DNA of 64,000 bases from Chitinophaga sp. CB10 (GCA_001870995.2 MLAV02000007.1:62001-126000), one strand, 5' to 3'. Positions 23,499 through 33,326 are shown, counted from the first letter of the stretch. Notes: generated from the sequence alone by a model not told the origin. Translations and numbers: made by a program.

Positions 23499-26400
23499 TT
23501 AGAATCCAACATTCACACCCAGGGAATAATTCTTCAGCAGCGGATACGCAATGTTCCTGTTGCCGGTCATTTCAGGATCCAGGCCGCGGAACCTGGTAAT
23601 GGTAGCCAGGTTTTCAGCGGAACCGTAAATCCTCACACTATTGATCTTGGCCAGTTTCACGAGGCGGGCAGGAATGGTGTAACCCAGCTGAATATTTTTC
23701 AGGCGCAGGTAGGCCAAATTATCCAGCCAGAAAGTGGTTTCCTCGCGGTTACCGCTGCCGCCGAGCCGCGGCCAGATGCCATTCGGATTGTCCGTACTCC
23801 ATGGATTATTCCAGTGGTCCCAGGTAGCGGCATAGCGGGTAGCGCTGAAATTGACATTGTTATAGTTGTTGAGCCAGTAGTCCTTACGGCCGGCAGCGCC
23901 CTGCAGCAGGAAGCTGAAGTCGACGCCATGCCAGCTGACGTTGCCGGACAATGCATAGTTGGTAGTCGGCCTGTCGCGCTGGAACTTATCCTGCGCCACC
24001 TTATCATTCCCGTCGATAATACCATCCCCGTTCACGTCATTGCGGAGGATATCCCCCGGCGAAGCGCCCTGTGGTGTGGCATTATACACATCCTGCCAGG
24101 TTTTGGCGATACCCCTGTCAGTATAAGTGTACACGAAGTGGTAAGGCATGTTCAGGAAGGTATAACCACGGCCCAGGTACTCATTCCATTTTTCCAGCGT
24201 AGTGCGGTTGTAGGAGATATTACCATTCAGCATGTAGCTGATGCCGTTGGACAGCTTGTCCGTCCAGTTCAGGTTCAGCTCCACGCCCTGGTTACGGAGG
24301 TTACCGATATTTTTGCGGGGCGCATCGTAAGCGCCGGTGAGCAGCATGGAGAGGTCGGAAGGCCTGTTCATGCCGGTGGTCAGGCGGTTGTAGTAATCCA
24401 GCTCGGCGTTGAGGCGACTGTTAAAGAAGCCCAGGTCCAGACCGAGGTTGAACACAGAGGTGGTTTCCCAGGTCAGGTCCCGGTTCACCATTTTCTGGTT
24501 TACGAACCCTTTCACGATGTCCTTATCCAGGAAGTAGGAAGCCATGGCCAGGGTTTCCTGTTGCTCATAACGGCCTACCCCGCTGTTGTTACCCAGCGTA
24601 CCGTAGGAAGCGCGCAGCTTACCGTTGCTCAGCCAGTTGGATACATAGCGTTTCACAAAGTCCTCTTCAATGAATCTCCAACCCAGTGCGGCGGACGGGA
24701 AGAAGCCGTACTGGCTGCCTTTCAGGAATTTCGAAGAACCATCCGTGCGGAAGTTGAGTTCCAGCAGGTATTTATCGTACGCGGTATAGTTAATACGGCC
24801 GATGTAGGAACGCAGCCCTTCCGTGCTGGAATTACCGCCGGTTCCCTGGATGCTGGTCAGAGCCCCGTCGATCTCATGGAGGTCCGGATAGAGGCGGTCG
24901 TTACGGCTCGCGCTCAGGTTACGGTCGTACCAGTACTCTTCGGAGTACACACCCAATACCGTGAGGTCATGGTTTTTATTGAAAGCCTTGTGGTAGGTCA
25001 GGCTACCGTTCAGCTGTGTTTTATAGCCGCTGCTGGTTACGTTGGAAACGCCGGAATTTGCGCCATAATATACACGGCTGCCGTTCATCATGGTCTGGAA
25101 GTTCCAGGCCGTGGTCGGGATAGGCGCGCTGTAACGGAACTGGTTATAGTAAGCCAGGGAGTAATCGATTTTGGCGGTCAGCCCTTTAATGGGGGACCAG
25201 TCATAATACACGTTGGCATTGAGTTGCTGGCGGTTCTGGTCATTTTTGTTCTGGGTGAACATCATGTACGGGTTGAACGCCTGCGGGTCCTCGTTGGCCG
25301 CCATTACGCCGCCAAATTTGCCAGTGACCGGATCGTAGGGAGTGATACCGGCAATCGCGTATTGCAGGTCAAAGTTGCCGGAGCCATCATCGTCCGTGAA
25401 ACCGTCTTCCAGGGCATAGGTAAACTTGGTCCATACGCCGGCGAATTTCACACCCACGTTCATATTCGGGCGCAGTTTATAATCGAAGTTAAAACGTGCG
25501 TTATACCTTTTGTAATCGTTGTTGATCTGTAACCCTTGCTCGTTCTGCATACCAACGGACACGAAGAAGTTGGATACATCGTTGCCCCCGGAGGCAGAGA
25601 GATTATAATTCTCATTCACACCGTCGCGCATGATGATGTTCCACCAGTCCGTATTCGGATACGCCAGCGGATCGATCATGCCCATAGCCATCCACTGGTC
25701 GATGGTACCATCGTGGAAAGTGAGCAGGTCGCGCAGGGTACCCACGCGCTGCTGCATTTGCGCCAGGGTGAGCGACCGCGGGTAGTCCGCCATAAAATCA
25801 TACGATTTCGTAGGCTTGGCTACGCCGTAAAAGCCGTTGAAGTTAAACTGCGTCTTCTTATTGCCTTTACCTGATTTGGTAGTAACAAGGATTACCCCGT
25901 TCGCAGCGCGGGAACCATACACAGACGCAGAGGTAGCATCTTTCAATACCGAAATGCTCTCAATGTCGTTCATGTTAATGGTGTTGATGTCCACATCAGG
26001 CATACCGTCCACCACGATGAGCGGGTTGGCGTTGTTCACCGTACCCAGCCCGCGGATGGTGAGGTTTGCGCCGTTTTTACCGGCCATCCCCATCGGCTGG
26101 TTTACTGCCAGGCCGGGCACCATGCCGCTGAGGGCGGAGGAGGCGTTGGACACGGCGCGGCCGGCCATCTTCTCATCCACTTTAATAGCGGAAACGGCGC
26201 CCACCATGTTTACTTTACGCTGGGTGCCATAACCTACTACTACCACCTCTCCCAGCGCCTTCTGGTCGGTGGTCATTTGCTGATTCAATGTTTTCTGATT
26301 GGTGTATGGCACTTCTTTGGCGGAAAATCCCAGGGAGGTAAATACCAGTACGGGCGATTTCACGCTGGCGGGGAAACGCAGTGAATACGCCCCTTTTGCA

Positions 26401-26663
26401 TCGGTCACTGTGCCGTGCGAAGTACCTTTCACAGCGATGGTAACGCCGGGCACCGGCTGTCCCTTCTCGTCGGTTACGACCCCTGTGATAACATGTGATT
26501 GCGCCGGATCCTGCTGAAAAAATTCAGCTGCAGCATTACCGGATGCACCTGAGGCCGCATAGGCAGGCGCGGTACAGATCATACCCGCTGCGGGTATCAG
26601 TGTCAGCATCATCCAGTGTAAACGTAGTTTACCCGATGAAGAACGTGGTAAATAGTGAATCAT
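23499..26663 (-). CDS. SusC/RagA family TonB-dependent outer-membrane transporter
   Basis: 1054 aa. Signal region, carboxypeptidase-regulatory-like domain (about 55-135: VTDEKGQPVPGVTIAVKGTS), TonB-plug region with GYGTQRKVNMVGAVSAI and DVDINTINMNDIESISVLKD, then ATSASVYGSRAANGVILVTT and a 22-strand barrel to the C-terminal Phe. It imports oligosaccharides released at the surface. First gene of the PUL; LacI-type palindromes at 26788 and 27108 lie upstream. Confidence 0.96.
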   Translation of the reverse strand: MIHYLPRSSSGKLRLHWMMLTLIPAAGMICTAPAYAASGASGNAAAEFFQQDPAQSHVITGVVTDEKGQPVPGVTIAVKGTSHGTVTDAKGAYSLRFPASVKSPVLVFTSLGFSAKEVPYTNQKTLNQQMTTDQKALGEVVVVGYGTQRKVNMVGAVSAIKVDEKMAGRAVSNASSALSGMVPGLAVNQPMGMAGKNGANLTIRGLGTVNNANPLIVVDGMPDVDINTINMNDIESISVLKDATSASVYGSRAANGVILVTTKSGKGNKKTQFNFNGFYGVAKPTKSYDFMADYPRSLTLAQMQQRVGTLRDLLTFHDGTIDQWMAMGMIDPLAYPNTDWWNIIMRDGVNENYNLSASGGNDVSNFFVSVGMQNEQGLQINNDYKRYNARFNFDYKLRPNMNVGVKFAGVWTKFTYALEDGFTDDDGSGNFDLQYAIAGITPYDPVTGKFGGVMAANEDPQAFNPYMMFTQNKNDQNRQQLNANVYYDWSPIKGLTAKIDYSLAYYNQFRYSAPIPTTAWNFQTMMNGSRVYYGANSGVSNVTSSGYKTQLNGSLTYHKAFNKNHDLTVLGVYSEEYWYDRNLSASRNDRLYPDLHEIDGALTSIQGTGGNSSTEGLRSYIGRINYTAYDKYLLELNFRTDGSSKFLKGSQYGFFPSAALGWRFIEEDFVKRYVSNWLSNGKLRASYGTLGNNSGVGRYEQQETLAMASYFLDKDIVKGFVNQKMVNRDLTWETTSVFNLGLDLGFFNSRLNAELDYYNRLTTGMNRPSDLSMLLTGAYDAPRKNIGNLRNQGVELNLNWTDKLSNGISYMLNGNISYNRTTLEKWNEYLGRGYTFLNMPYHFVYTYTDRGIAKTWQDVYNATPQGASPGDILRNDVNGDGIIDGNDKVAQDKFQRDRPTTNYALSGNVSWHGVDFSFLLQGAAGRKDYWLNNYNNVNFSATRYAATWDHWNNPWSTDNPNGIWPRLGGSGNREETTFWLDNLAYLRLKNIQLGYTIPARLVKLAKINSVRIYGSAENLATITRFRGLDPEMTGNRNIAYPLLKNYSLGVNVGF

Positions 26664-26787
26664 TAGGTATTAATTTTTGAGCAATAAAAGGCTGAATCGG
26701 GTTACAGTCCGATACCTATGTAATTAGAATGCATGATAAAATAGCAATAGAAAGCCTGGCCGGTAACCGACAAATTGGAATGGCACA

Positions 26788-26799
26788 GCAAACGTTTGC
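26788..26799. promoter_or_regulatory. LacI/cre-like palindrome upstream of susC
   Basis: GCAAACGTTTGC is a perfect 12-bp palindrome with a central CG, the form of LacI/GalR/CcpA operators. It is 125 bp before the SusC start codon. Confidence 0.55.
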
Positions 26800-27107
26800 A
26801 TGAAAAAGTTAGTACACTACACCTTAAGTCATGAGCCAATTAATTTCATACGTGGGAAAAATTTTGGTCTTTTCTCTTCAGTTGATTTGTTTTGTTTGTA
26901 TCAGTGAATATCAGTACACGATCAAAAATATAAAAAACAATCGATTGAAATAAATAAACTTCCAACAAAATAGAAATTATTATCCTGAAATTTGATAGTT
27001 TCTAACAAAATTTCTTTAGAATGTTAAAATTCTATAAAAATCCAGTGAAATAATATCAGTGGTAAAAACAGGGCGGAAATAAATTAGTACCGTTGAAATC
27101 AAGGAGG

Positions 27108-27119
27108 GCAAACGTTTTC
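27108..27119. promoter_or_regulatory. Second LacI-like site, one mismatch
   Basis: GCAAACGTTTTC matches the palindrome at 26788-26799 in 11 of 12 positions and lies 320 bp upstream of it, suggesting a looping pair or chance; also close to the exporter operon end. Confidence 0.35.
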
Positions 27120-27156
27120 GGAGGAATTATCCGAACTTATCCTGATAAGGAAACCC

Positions 27157-28281
27157 TTAGCTGGTCTTCCTGTAATTAAATACCGCCCAGGCATTCAGCA
27201 CCACCGCAAACGCAATCTCATAGCAAAACTCCCATCTCACATCCGCAAAGCCGCTCCCCTTCAGCATTACCATCCGGATCACCTTTACAAAATGCGTAAC
27301 CGGCGTCAGCGCCGATATCGTCCGCGCCCATGCAGGCATGCTTTCCGTAGCCGTAAACAACCCGCTCATCAGCATGAATATCATCATAAAAAAGAAAGCC
27401 AAAAACATCGCCTGCACCTGGCTGGCGCTATACGTAGAAATCAGCAAACCGAAACCCAGCAAGGCTACCAGGTACACCGCCGCAAACAAATACAATAACC
27501 ATAACGGCCCCACGGAAACAATCCCATACACCACATACGCCACCAGCAACCCAATCGTAAAGATGATCAGCCCCATTATCCAAAAGGGAATCAGCTTGCC
27601 GCTGATGAACTCCCATTTTCGTATAGGCGTCACGTTTATTTGCTCAATGGTGCCTATCTCCTTCTCTTTTACAATATTCAGGGCGGACATAAAACCGCCG
27701 ATCAGCGTCAGCAACAACACGAAGATCCCTGGCACCATGTAATATTTATACTGCTCCCTGGGATTGTACCAGGTGTTATAGGTCACGTTGATTACCGGCG
27801 TGCCCGCCGCTGCCGGGTGCGCCGCACGCGCAACGTCCAGGTCCGTACCCTGACTGAACTCAGTTATGATGTAATTCAGGTAAGCGCCGCCAATCGACGC
27901 CCTTGCCCCGTTGATCGCATCTATCGAAAGCGAGACCTGCTGCCTCCCCTCCCGCACCAGGTTCCGCTCAAAATCCGCCGGAATCTCCATCACCACATCC
28001 GCCTCATTGCGCTCCACATAACGCAACGCCTCCGCGTAGGAACTAACGGCGCCGGTTATACGGAAATATCCCCCCGCACCCAACTTGCCCAGCATCCGCT
28101 GCGTAAGCGTGCTGTGATCATGATCTACCACCACCACCTTGATGTCCTTCACCTCGAAATTAGCCGCCAGCGGCAGTATGATCAGCTGTATGGTAGGCAT
28201 GGCAAATATCATCGCCAGGATAATCCTGTCCCGCAATATCTGCCTGAACTCCTTCTGCAATAAAAAACCAAGTTTCTTCAT
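27157..28281 (-). CDS. ABC-2 type permease (YbhR-like)
   Basis: 374 aa. One N-terminal helix, a large periplasmic domain (about 45-175), then five membrane segments; KEKEIGTIEQINVTPIRKWE at about 215 is the ABC-2 exporter signature. Pairs with the adjacent permease (start overlaps its stop by 4 bp, ATGA) to make the heterodimeric channel. Last gene of the TetR-TolC-HlyD-ATPase-ATPase-permease-permease operon. Substrate unknown; E. coli YbhGFSR exports drugs and has been linked to Na+/H+ movement. Confidence 0.92.
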   Translation of the reverse strand: MKKLGFLLQKEFRQILRDRIILAMIFAMPTIQLIILPLAANFEVKDIKVVVVDHDHSTLTQRMLGKLGAGGYFRITGAVSSYAEALRYVERNEADVVMEIPADFERNLVREGRQQVSLSIDAINGARASIGGAYLNYIITEFSQGTDLDVARAAHPAAAGTPVINVTYNTWYNPREQYKYYMVPGIFVLLLTLIGGFMSALNIVKEKEIGTIEQINVTPIRKWEFISGKLIPFWIMGLIIFTIGLLVAYVVYGIVSVGPLWLLYLFAAVYLVALLGFGLLISTYSASQVQAMFLAFFFMMIFMLMSGLFTATESMPAWARTISALTPVTHFVKVIRMVMLKGSGFADVRWEFCYEIAFAVVLNAWAVFNYRKTS

Positions 28282-29384
28282 TCCAGTCTGGTTTTAAACT
28301 TCAGTAATGCCAGGGATAACAAAGCGCCCGTCATCCCGGCCAGCACCAGCGTTTCCTTCCATACCGCGCCAAACCCAAGCCCCTTCAGCATCACCGCCTT
28401 TACAATCAGGTAATACCACCTGGCCGGCACCAGGTTCGAAATCAACTGCAGGAACAACGGCATATTCTCCAACGGGTACATAAAACCCGTCAGCAACAGC
28501 GTTGGCAGCATCATCCCCATCATGGAAATCAACATGGCCGCCTGCTGCGATGCGGCAATATTGCTGATCAGCAACCCTACTGACAAGCAGGTGATAATAA
28601 ACAAAGTACTCTCCGCAAACAGCAACAGCAAACTGCCCTTCACCGCAATATCCAGGAAACCGACGGACAACACCAGGATGAATGTAAAATTCACGAGGGA
28701 CAATACCAGGTAAGGAATCGCCTTCGCTATCAACACCATGATCGGGTGAAACGGCGATACCAGCAGTATTTCCATCGTCCCCAACTCCTTCTCCCTCACC
28801 ACGGAAACAGATGTCAGCGTAGCGCATACGATCATAAAAATCAACGCTATCACCCCGGGGATGAAATTCAACGAGCCATTGCCCTCGGGGTTATACAGCA
28901 TGCGCAACTCCGGTACAATCCCCACCGGCGCGCCGCCTCCGCCGCCCAACTCCTGCTGGTACCCCGCCATAATAGCCGTCAGGTAATTCACCAGCGTCTT
29001 CGCGGTATTCGGATCGGAGCCATCCGCGATAATCTGCACGCTCGCCTTCCCATCATGCCGCAGATCACTGCCAAACTGCGGCGGAAAGTTCAACACGCAT
29101 TTGATGCGCCCGCGCTTAAACGCCGCGTCTATCTCCGGCCCCGCCAGCTGCTGCTCATGCACAATAAAGTAGGAAGAGGACTTGATCTTACTGATGATCC
29201 TGGCCGTATTCGCATCCTGCGCCTGGTCGCTGATCACGATATCCGCATTTTTCACCTCGCTGGTCAGCGCGTAGCCAAACAGCAATATCTGCGCTACCGG
29301 CAGGCCAAACATAATCAGCAGCGTGCGCCGGTCGCGGAACACGTGATAGAACTCTTTGCGGATAAATACCAGTAGCTGTTTCAT
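28278..29384 (-). CDS. ABC-2 type permease (YbhS-like)
   Basis: 368 aa, same architecture as its downstream neighbour: N-terminal helix (about 20-40), periplasmic domain, and C-terminal helices with SVVREKELGTMEILLVSPFH (about 193-212). The two permeases share weak similarity, as in other YbhSR pairs. It starts 7 bp after the second ATPase gene. Confidence 0.92.
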   Translation of the reverse strand: MKQLLVFIRKEFYHVFRDRRTLLIMFGLPVAQILLFGYALTSEVKNADIVISDQAQDANTARIISKIKSSSYFIVHEQQLAGPEIDAAFKRGRIKCVLNFPPQFGSDLRHDGKASVQIIADGSDPNTAKTLVNYLTAIMAGYQQELGGGGGAPVGIVPELRMLYNPEGNGSLNFIPGVIALIFMIVCATLTSVSVVREKELGTMEILLVSPFHPIMVLIAKAIPYLVLSLVNFTFILVLSVGFLDIAVKGSLLLLFAESTLFIITCLSVGLLISNIAASQQAAMLISMMGMMLPTLLLTGFMYPLENMPLFLQLISNLVPARWYYLIVKAVMLKGLGFGAVWKETLVLAGMTGALLSLALLKFKTRLE

Positions 29385-29391
29385 ACATTAA

Positions 29392-30135
29392 TCAGTCTGA
29401 TGAACGCTTGGCGGACCTGGCCAGCTGATAAAATACTTCCTCCATATTCCCGGCCCCGAAGCGCTGCTTCAGCGCCTGCGGCGCATCCAGGGCTTCAATC
29501 TTCCCGTCTACCATGATCGTCACCCGGTTGCAATACTCCGCCTCATCCATGTAATGCGTCGTCACAAACACCGTGATCCCGCCGGCAGCCGCCTCATAAA
29601 TCATATCCCAAAACTGTCGCCGCGTCACCGGGTCCACCCCGCCCGTAGGCTCATCCAAAAACACGATCTGCGGCCGGTGGAAGATCGCCACCGAAAAAGC
29701 CAGCTTCTGCTTCCAGCCTAACGGTAACTCCCCTACGAGCTTTTTAGCTTCTTTTTCCAGCCCCAGCGTCTGGATCAGCGCCGCGCTGCGCTCCCGGATC
29801 ACCGCCCTGCTCAGGCCATATACGCCCCCGTAAAACTCAATATTTTCCGACACGGTCAGGTTTTCGTAAAGGGAAAATTTCTGACTCATGTACCCAATGT
29901 TCTTTTTAATTTCATCCTGTTGGCGATACACGTCAAAACCCGCCACCGTAGCCGATCCGCTGCTGGGGTACGACAACCCGCACAAAATGCGCATGGCCGT
30001 CGTTTTCCCGGCCCCGTTCGCCCCGAGGAAACCAAATATCTCCCCCTTGTTCACCTCAAAACTGATGTTGTTCACCGCGTAAAAATCGCCGAAACGCTTC
30101 GTCAGTTCTTTACATACAATTACCTGCTCTCCCAT
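29392..30135 (-). CDS. ABC transporter ATPase, second half of split YbhF
   Basis: 247 aa. Walker A GANGAGKTT (38-46), Walker B IVFLDEP with Glu162, H-loop His194 in TTHYMDEAE. The signature motif, normally LSGGQ, is LPLGW (137-141). In E. coli the corresponding domain is fused into YbhF; here it is separate and begins 1 bp after the stop of the first ATPase. With the degenerate signature it probably forms one canonical and one degenerate nucleotide site with its partner. Confidence 0.93.
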   Translation of the reverse strand: MGEQVIVCKELTKRFGDFYAVNNISFEVNKGEIFGFLGANGAGKTTAMRILCGLSYPSSGSATVAGFDVYRQQDEIKKNIGYMSQKFSLYENLTVSENIEFYGGVYGLSRAVIRERSAALIQTLGLEKEAKKLVGELPLGWKQKLAFSVAIFHRPQIVFLDEPTGGVDPVTRRQFWDMIYEAAAGGITVFVTTHYMDEAEYCNRVTIMVDGKIEALDAPQALKQRFGAGNMEEVFYQLARSAKRSSD

Positions 30136-30136
30136 A

Positions 30137-31063
30137 CTATTGCGTTTTTTGATTCATCAACCGGATAAATGTATCTTCTATTCCCGGCGCTATCTCTTTC
30201 ACGGTAATACCCGTATGCCCCCGCTCCCGGGCAAATCCCTCCAAAGCCATGATCGCATCCGCTGTTTCACTTTTCATCGTCAGGTGCAGGTACTCCCCGA
30301 ATGCATAACAACTCTCCACCGCAGGGTTTTCCCGCATATCTTTCAGCAGGCCGTAAATATCGTCCGCTTTCGCTGCGTATAGCCGTACGGGGTAGCTCCG
30401 CACAATCTGCTCCGGCGCGTCTATCTGCATAATACGCCCCGCCTGTATCAGCGCAATCCTTTCGCAAAGGCTCGCTTCATCCATGTATGGGGTGGACACG
30501 AGGATCGTGATGCCCATGCTCTTCAGCCGGGCCAGCATGTCCCAGAACTCCCGCCGGGAAACTACGTCCACTCCCGTAGTGGGTTCATCCAGGAACAGCA
30601 CTTCCGGCTTATGGATCAGCGCACAGCAAAGCGCCAGCTTTTGCTTCATCCCGCCGGAGAGCTTGCCGGCGCGCCGGTCCTTAAAGGGCTTCAGCTGTTC
30701 GTATATTTCCCGGATAATGCCGTAATTCGCTTCGATGGTAGTGCCAAACAGCGTGGCAAAAAAGTGCAGGTTCTCCTCCACCGTCAGGTCCTGGTAGAGG
30801 GAAAACTTCCCCGGCATATAGCCCAGTATTTGCCTGATACGCTGGTAATCCTTCACCACGTCCAGGCCCTGCACCGTCGCACTGCCTTTGTCCGCCTGCA
30901 ACAGCGTAGTCAGCACCCGGAAAATGCTGGTTTTACCGGCGCCGTCAGGGCCTATCAGGCCAAACAGCTCTCCCGGCTTTACGGTAAGGGACACATTGTC
31001 CACCGCCAGCACCTTCCCTCCTGCATACGTTTTGGTGATGCCGTCGAGTACTACTGCCTCCAT
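30137..31063 (-). CDS. ABC transporter ATPase, first half of split YbhF
   Basis: 308 aa. Walker A GPDGAGKTS (38-46), good signature LSGGM (135-139), Walker B VLFLDEP with Glu160. The H-loop histidine is replaced by proline (STPYMDEAS, Pro192). About 80 residues follow the nucleotide domain as a regulatory extension (YGLLKDMRENPAVESCYAFG). It is complementary to the next ATPase, which has the His but a poor signature. It starts 10 bp after the HlyD gene. Confidence 0.93.
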   Translation of the reverse strand: MEAVVLDGITKTYAGGKVLAVDNVSLTVKPGELFGLIGPDGAGKTSIFRVLTTLLQADKGSATVQGLDVVKDYQRIRQILGYMPGKFSLYQDLTVEENLHFFATLFGTTIEANYGIIREIYEQLKPFKDRRAGKLSGGMKQKLALCCALIHKPEVLFLDEPTTGVDVVSRREFWDMLARLKSMGITILVSTPYMDEASLCERIALIQAGRIMQIDAPEQIVRSYPVRLYAAKADDIYGLLKDMRENPAVESCYAFGEYLHLTMKSETADAIMALEGFARERGHTGITVKEIAPGIEDTFIRLMNQKTQ

Positions 31064-31073
31064 TTTGCGAAAT

Positions 31074-32015
31074 TTATTGTTGTGACCAAAGCGCTTCTCC
31101 GTACATCCCGATTTTCAGGAACCCGTCGTTTTTCACTTTTATCTTGATCGCATACACCAGGTTGGCCCTTTCATGCTTCGTCTGTATCGTTTTGGGAGTG
31201 AACTCCGATTTCGCGGCAATCCAGGTAATAGTGCCCGTGTACGATTTATAATCTTTCCGCCCCTGGTCTATCCGTACCGTTACCTGCTGCCCGAGCTTGA
31301 TCTGCGGCAGCTGCGTGCCGTCCGCATAAGCCCGCAGGTACAGCGTATCTGTATTGGCGATTTTATACAATGGCCTGCCCACCGTAGCCAGCTCCCCCTG
31401 CAACGCATAACGGGTAAGCACCACGCCGGTGATCGGGTTGATGATCAAACCCTTTTGCACCTGTTCGGCATACTGCGCCGCGGCCATTTGCAACGGGGCT
31501 TTCTCGCTGAGCACGGAGCGGTTCTGCACGCCGGTCGTATAGTCGTCCACGTTAATCTGCTGGCGGGTGGCCGCAATTTGCCTGCGCATCTGCTCCACCT
31601 GGCTGTTTATATCATCCAGCTGTTTGCGCGTGGCGGCGTCTTCTCTGACCAGGTTTTCCGTACGCCGCTGTTCCCGCAGTAGCTGCTCCAGCTGCGCTTC
31701 CTGCACGGCCAGCTGCTTTCGGACCAGCTGGTTCCTTTCGGCCGGACTGCTCGTTTTTTGCTGCAACGCCGCAATCGAGGCTTCTACCTGCGCCTGCTGC
31801 AGCGCTGGTATCTTCACGTCAATCTGTCCAACGGTATCGCCTGCACGAAGCGTAGCGCCTTCCTGCGCCTGGAACGAGAGCAGTTCCCCGTTTTGCCTGG
31901 CGGATACAATCACTTCATCCGCTTCAAAATTGCCGGAAGCATCCGCCTGCGGGCCTTTGTTGGTACAGGCAGCGAGGAGGGCCAGCGAGGCAGCAATACT
32001 AACTAGCTGTTTCAT
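31074..32015 (-). CDS. HlyD family membrane-fusion lipoprotein (YbhG-like)
   Basis: 313 aa. Lipoprotein signal (LLAACTNKG, Cys17), lipoyl/barrel-sandwich halves at about 30-75 and 195-225, and a long alpha-hairpin coiled coil between (QAQVEASIAALQQ to RRQIAATRQQIN). It bridges the inner-membrane ABC exporter to TolC across the periplasm. Gap to TolC gene 12 bp. Confidence 0.92.
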   Translation of the reverse strand: MKQLVSIAASLALLAACTNKGPQADASGNFEADEVIVSARQNGELLSFQAQEGATLRAGDTVGQIDVKIPALQQAQVEASIAALQQKTSSPAERNQLVRKQLAVQEAQLEQLLREQRRTENLVREDAATRKQLDDINSQVEQMRRQIAATRQQINVDDYTTGVQNRSVLSEKAPLQMAAAQYAEQVQKGLIINPITGVVLTRYALQGELATVGRPLYKIANTDTLYLRAYADGTQLPQIKLGQQVTVRIDQGRKDYKSYTGTITWIAAKSEFTPKTIQTKHERANLVYAIKIKVKNDGFLKIGMYGEALWSQQ

Positions 32016-32027
32016 GATGTACTATTG

Positions 32028-33305
32028 TTAATTACCCGAAGTAAATTTATATTGATACATAGCCTGCAGGAGCTGCAGCCGGTGCAGGATCAGCAGCTGC
32101 CGCGCCTGGTTTTCCGCGTTCAGCTGATTAATAAATTCATGCACGGTGATCACACCGTTTTCCAGCTGGGCTTTGGCGGATTGTTTGACGGAAGCCCGGT
32201 AGCCAATCGCCTCTTCATCCGCGGCAATCATCTCCCGGTATTTCCGCAGTTCCCCCCGCTGCTGCACGAGTTGCAGGTTGGTGTTGAAAAGAAATGTCTC
32301 TTCCTCCACGGCAATGGACCTGCGGTTGTTTTCCAGCAAACGCCGGTTGTTCCGCAGGCTGTACAAGCTGCCGAAGTTCCAGTTCAACCGCAGGCCGGTC
32401 ACATACCAGGCCCCGAAGTCGTTGTCCAGGAAGTTGAGCGTCGGCCGGCCATAAGCGCCCTGGAAAAACGCGTTGAACCGCGGCAGGTAATCGGATTGCA
32501 GTTGCCGCTCCTGCGCATCTACGGCGTTGCGGCGGTATTGATACAACGCCAGCTCCGGCCGGCGTACCTCCGCCGCCGGGGCCTGCTCCTGCGGCATTTG
32601 CAGCGCCACGCTGTCCGCCAGCTGCCGGCCAATAAAAATGCCTAACATCTGCGTATAGGCGCTACGGTTAGCTATAAACGTAATTTCCTGGGATTGTGCC
32701 GAAGCCCGCTCGGCCTTGAGTTCATCCACATTGCTGCGGTAGGCGACGCCGTTCCGGTAAGCGGCGCTCACTTTTTCAATGGCATTGTCCAGGTCCGCCA
32801 TGCGCAGCCGGTGCTGCTTCAGCTGCTCGTCCATCAGCAGGATGGAAAAATACAGCTGGTCCACTTTTTCCCGCACCGCGTACAGACTCACCGCCACGCT
32901 TTGCTTTTCCACCTCCGCATTGGCGCGGATGGCGGCCTTATGATTGCGGGAAGCGTTGGCGTCAAAGAGAGTCTGCTGCACTTCCGCAGCTATTTTATAC
33001 TGGTCCTTACTAAGCGTTGGGAAGGATATACCTATGGCCGGCGGCAGCTGGGGAAAGCGCACCACCTCCGACTGGTAGGTGGCCTGGCCGGAGAGGTTGA
33101 ATTGCGGCAGGTAGATTTTGCCGGCATTGGCCAGGGAGTAGTCGCGACTGGCGCCGATCAGGTCATAGCGCCTGATCAGCGGATAATTGGCCGCCGCCAG
33201 GTCATGGCACTCGTCCAGCGTGAGTACAGGCAGTTGCCCCGCCGCCGGCGCCCCCGTCAAAAGCAGCCACAGCGCCAGCTTCAGGGCGATTAGCTTCTGC
33301 GTCAT
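32028..33305 (-). CDS. TolC family outer-membrane efflux protein
   Basis: 425 aa with signal peptide (LALWLLLTGAPAAGQ). Two OEP repeats of long helices and barrel strands: LTLDECHDLAAANYPLIRRY (about 29-48), coiled coil around 160-210, and the second repeat LALYQYRRNAVDAQERQLQS onward. It forms the outer-membrane exit duct for the exporter. Second gene of the operon, 21 bp after the TetR gene. Confidence 0.93.
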   Translation of the reverse strand: MTQKLIALKLALWLLLTGAPAAGQLPVLTLDECHDLAAANYPLIRRYDLIGASRDYSLANAGKIYLPQFNLSGQATYQSEVVRFPQLPPAIGISFPTLSKDQYKIAAEVQQTLFDANASRNHKAAIRANAEVEKQSVAVSLYAVREKVDQLYFSILLMDEQLKQHRLRMADLDNAIEKVSAAYRNGVAYRSNVDELKAERASAQSQEITFIANRSAYTQMLGIFIGRQLADSVALQMPQEQAPAAEVRRPELALYQYRRNAVDAQERQLQSDYLPRFNAFFQGAYGRPTLNFLDNDFGAWYVTGLRLNWNFGSLYSLRNNRRLLENNRRSIAVEEETFLFNTNLQLVQQRGELRKYREMIAADEEAIGYRASVKQSAKAQLENGVITVHEFINQLNAENQARQLLILHRLQLLQAMYQYKFTSGN

Positions 33306-33326
33306 AAAACCGATTTATTAAGAAGG

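Larger units (their letters stand above)
26664..27156. other. AT-rich control region upstream of the PUL
   Basis: About 490 bp without a gene, much richer in A/T than its surroundings. It holds two LacI-type sites (26788-26799, 27108-27119) and a minus-strand TATTTTTG box at 26930-26923 with no clear -33 partner. A weak hairpin (27136-27149) lies just past the end of the exporter operon. The susC transcript probably has a long leader. Confidence 0.55.

Noticed and set aside
23814..25532. A 572-codon plus-strand frame opposite susC (and a 493-codon one opposite susD at 21665-23146).
   Set aside because: Antisense to unmistakable SusC and SusD proteins, with low-complexity Val/Gly composition.
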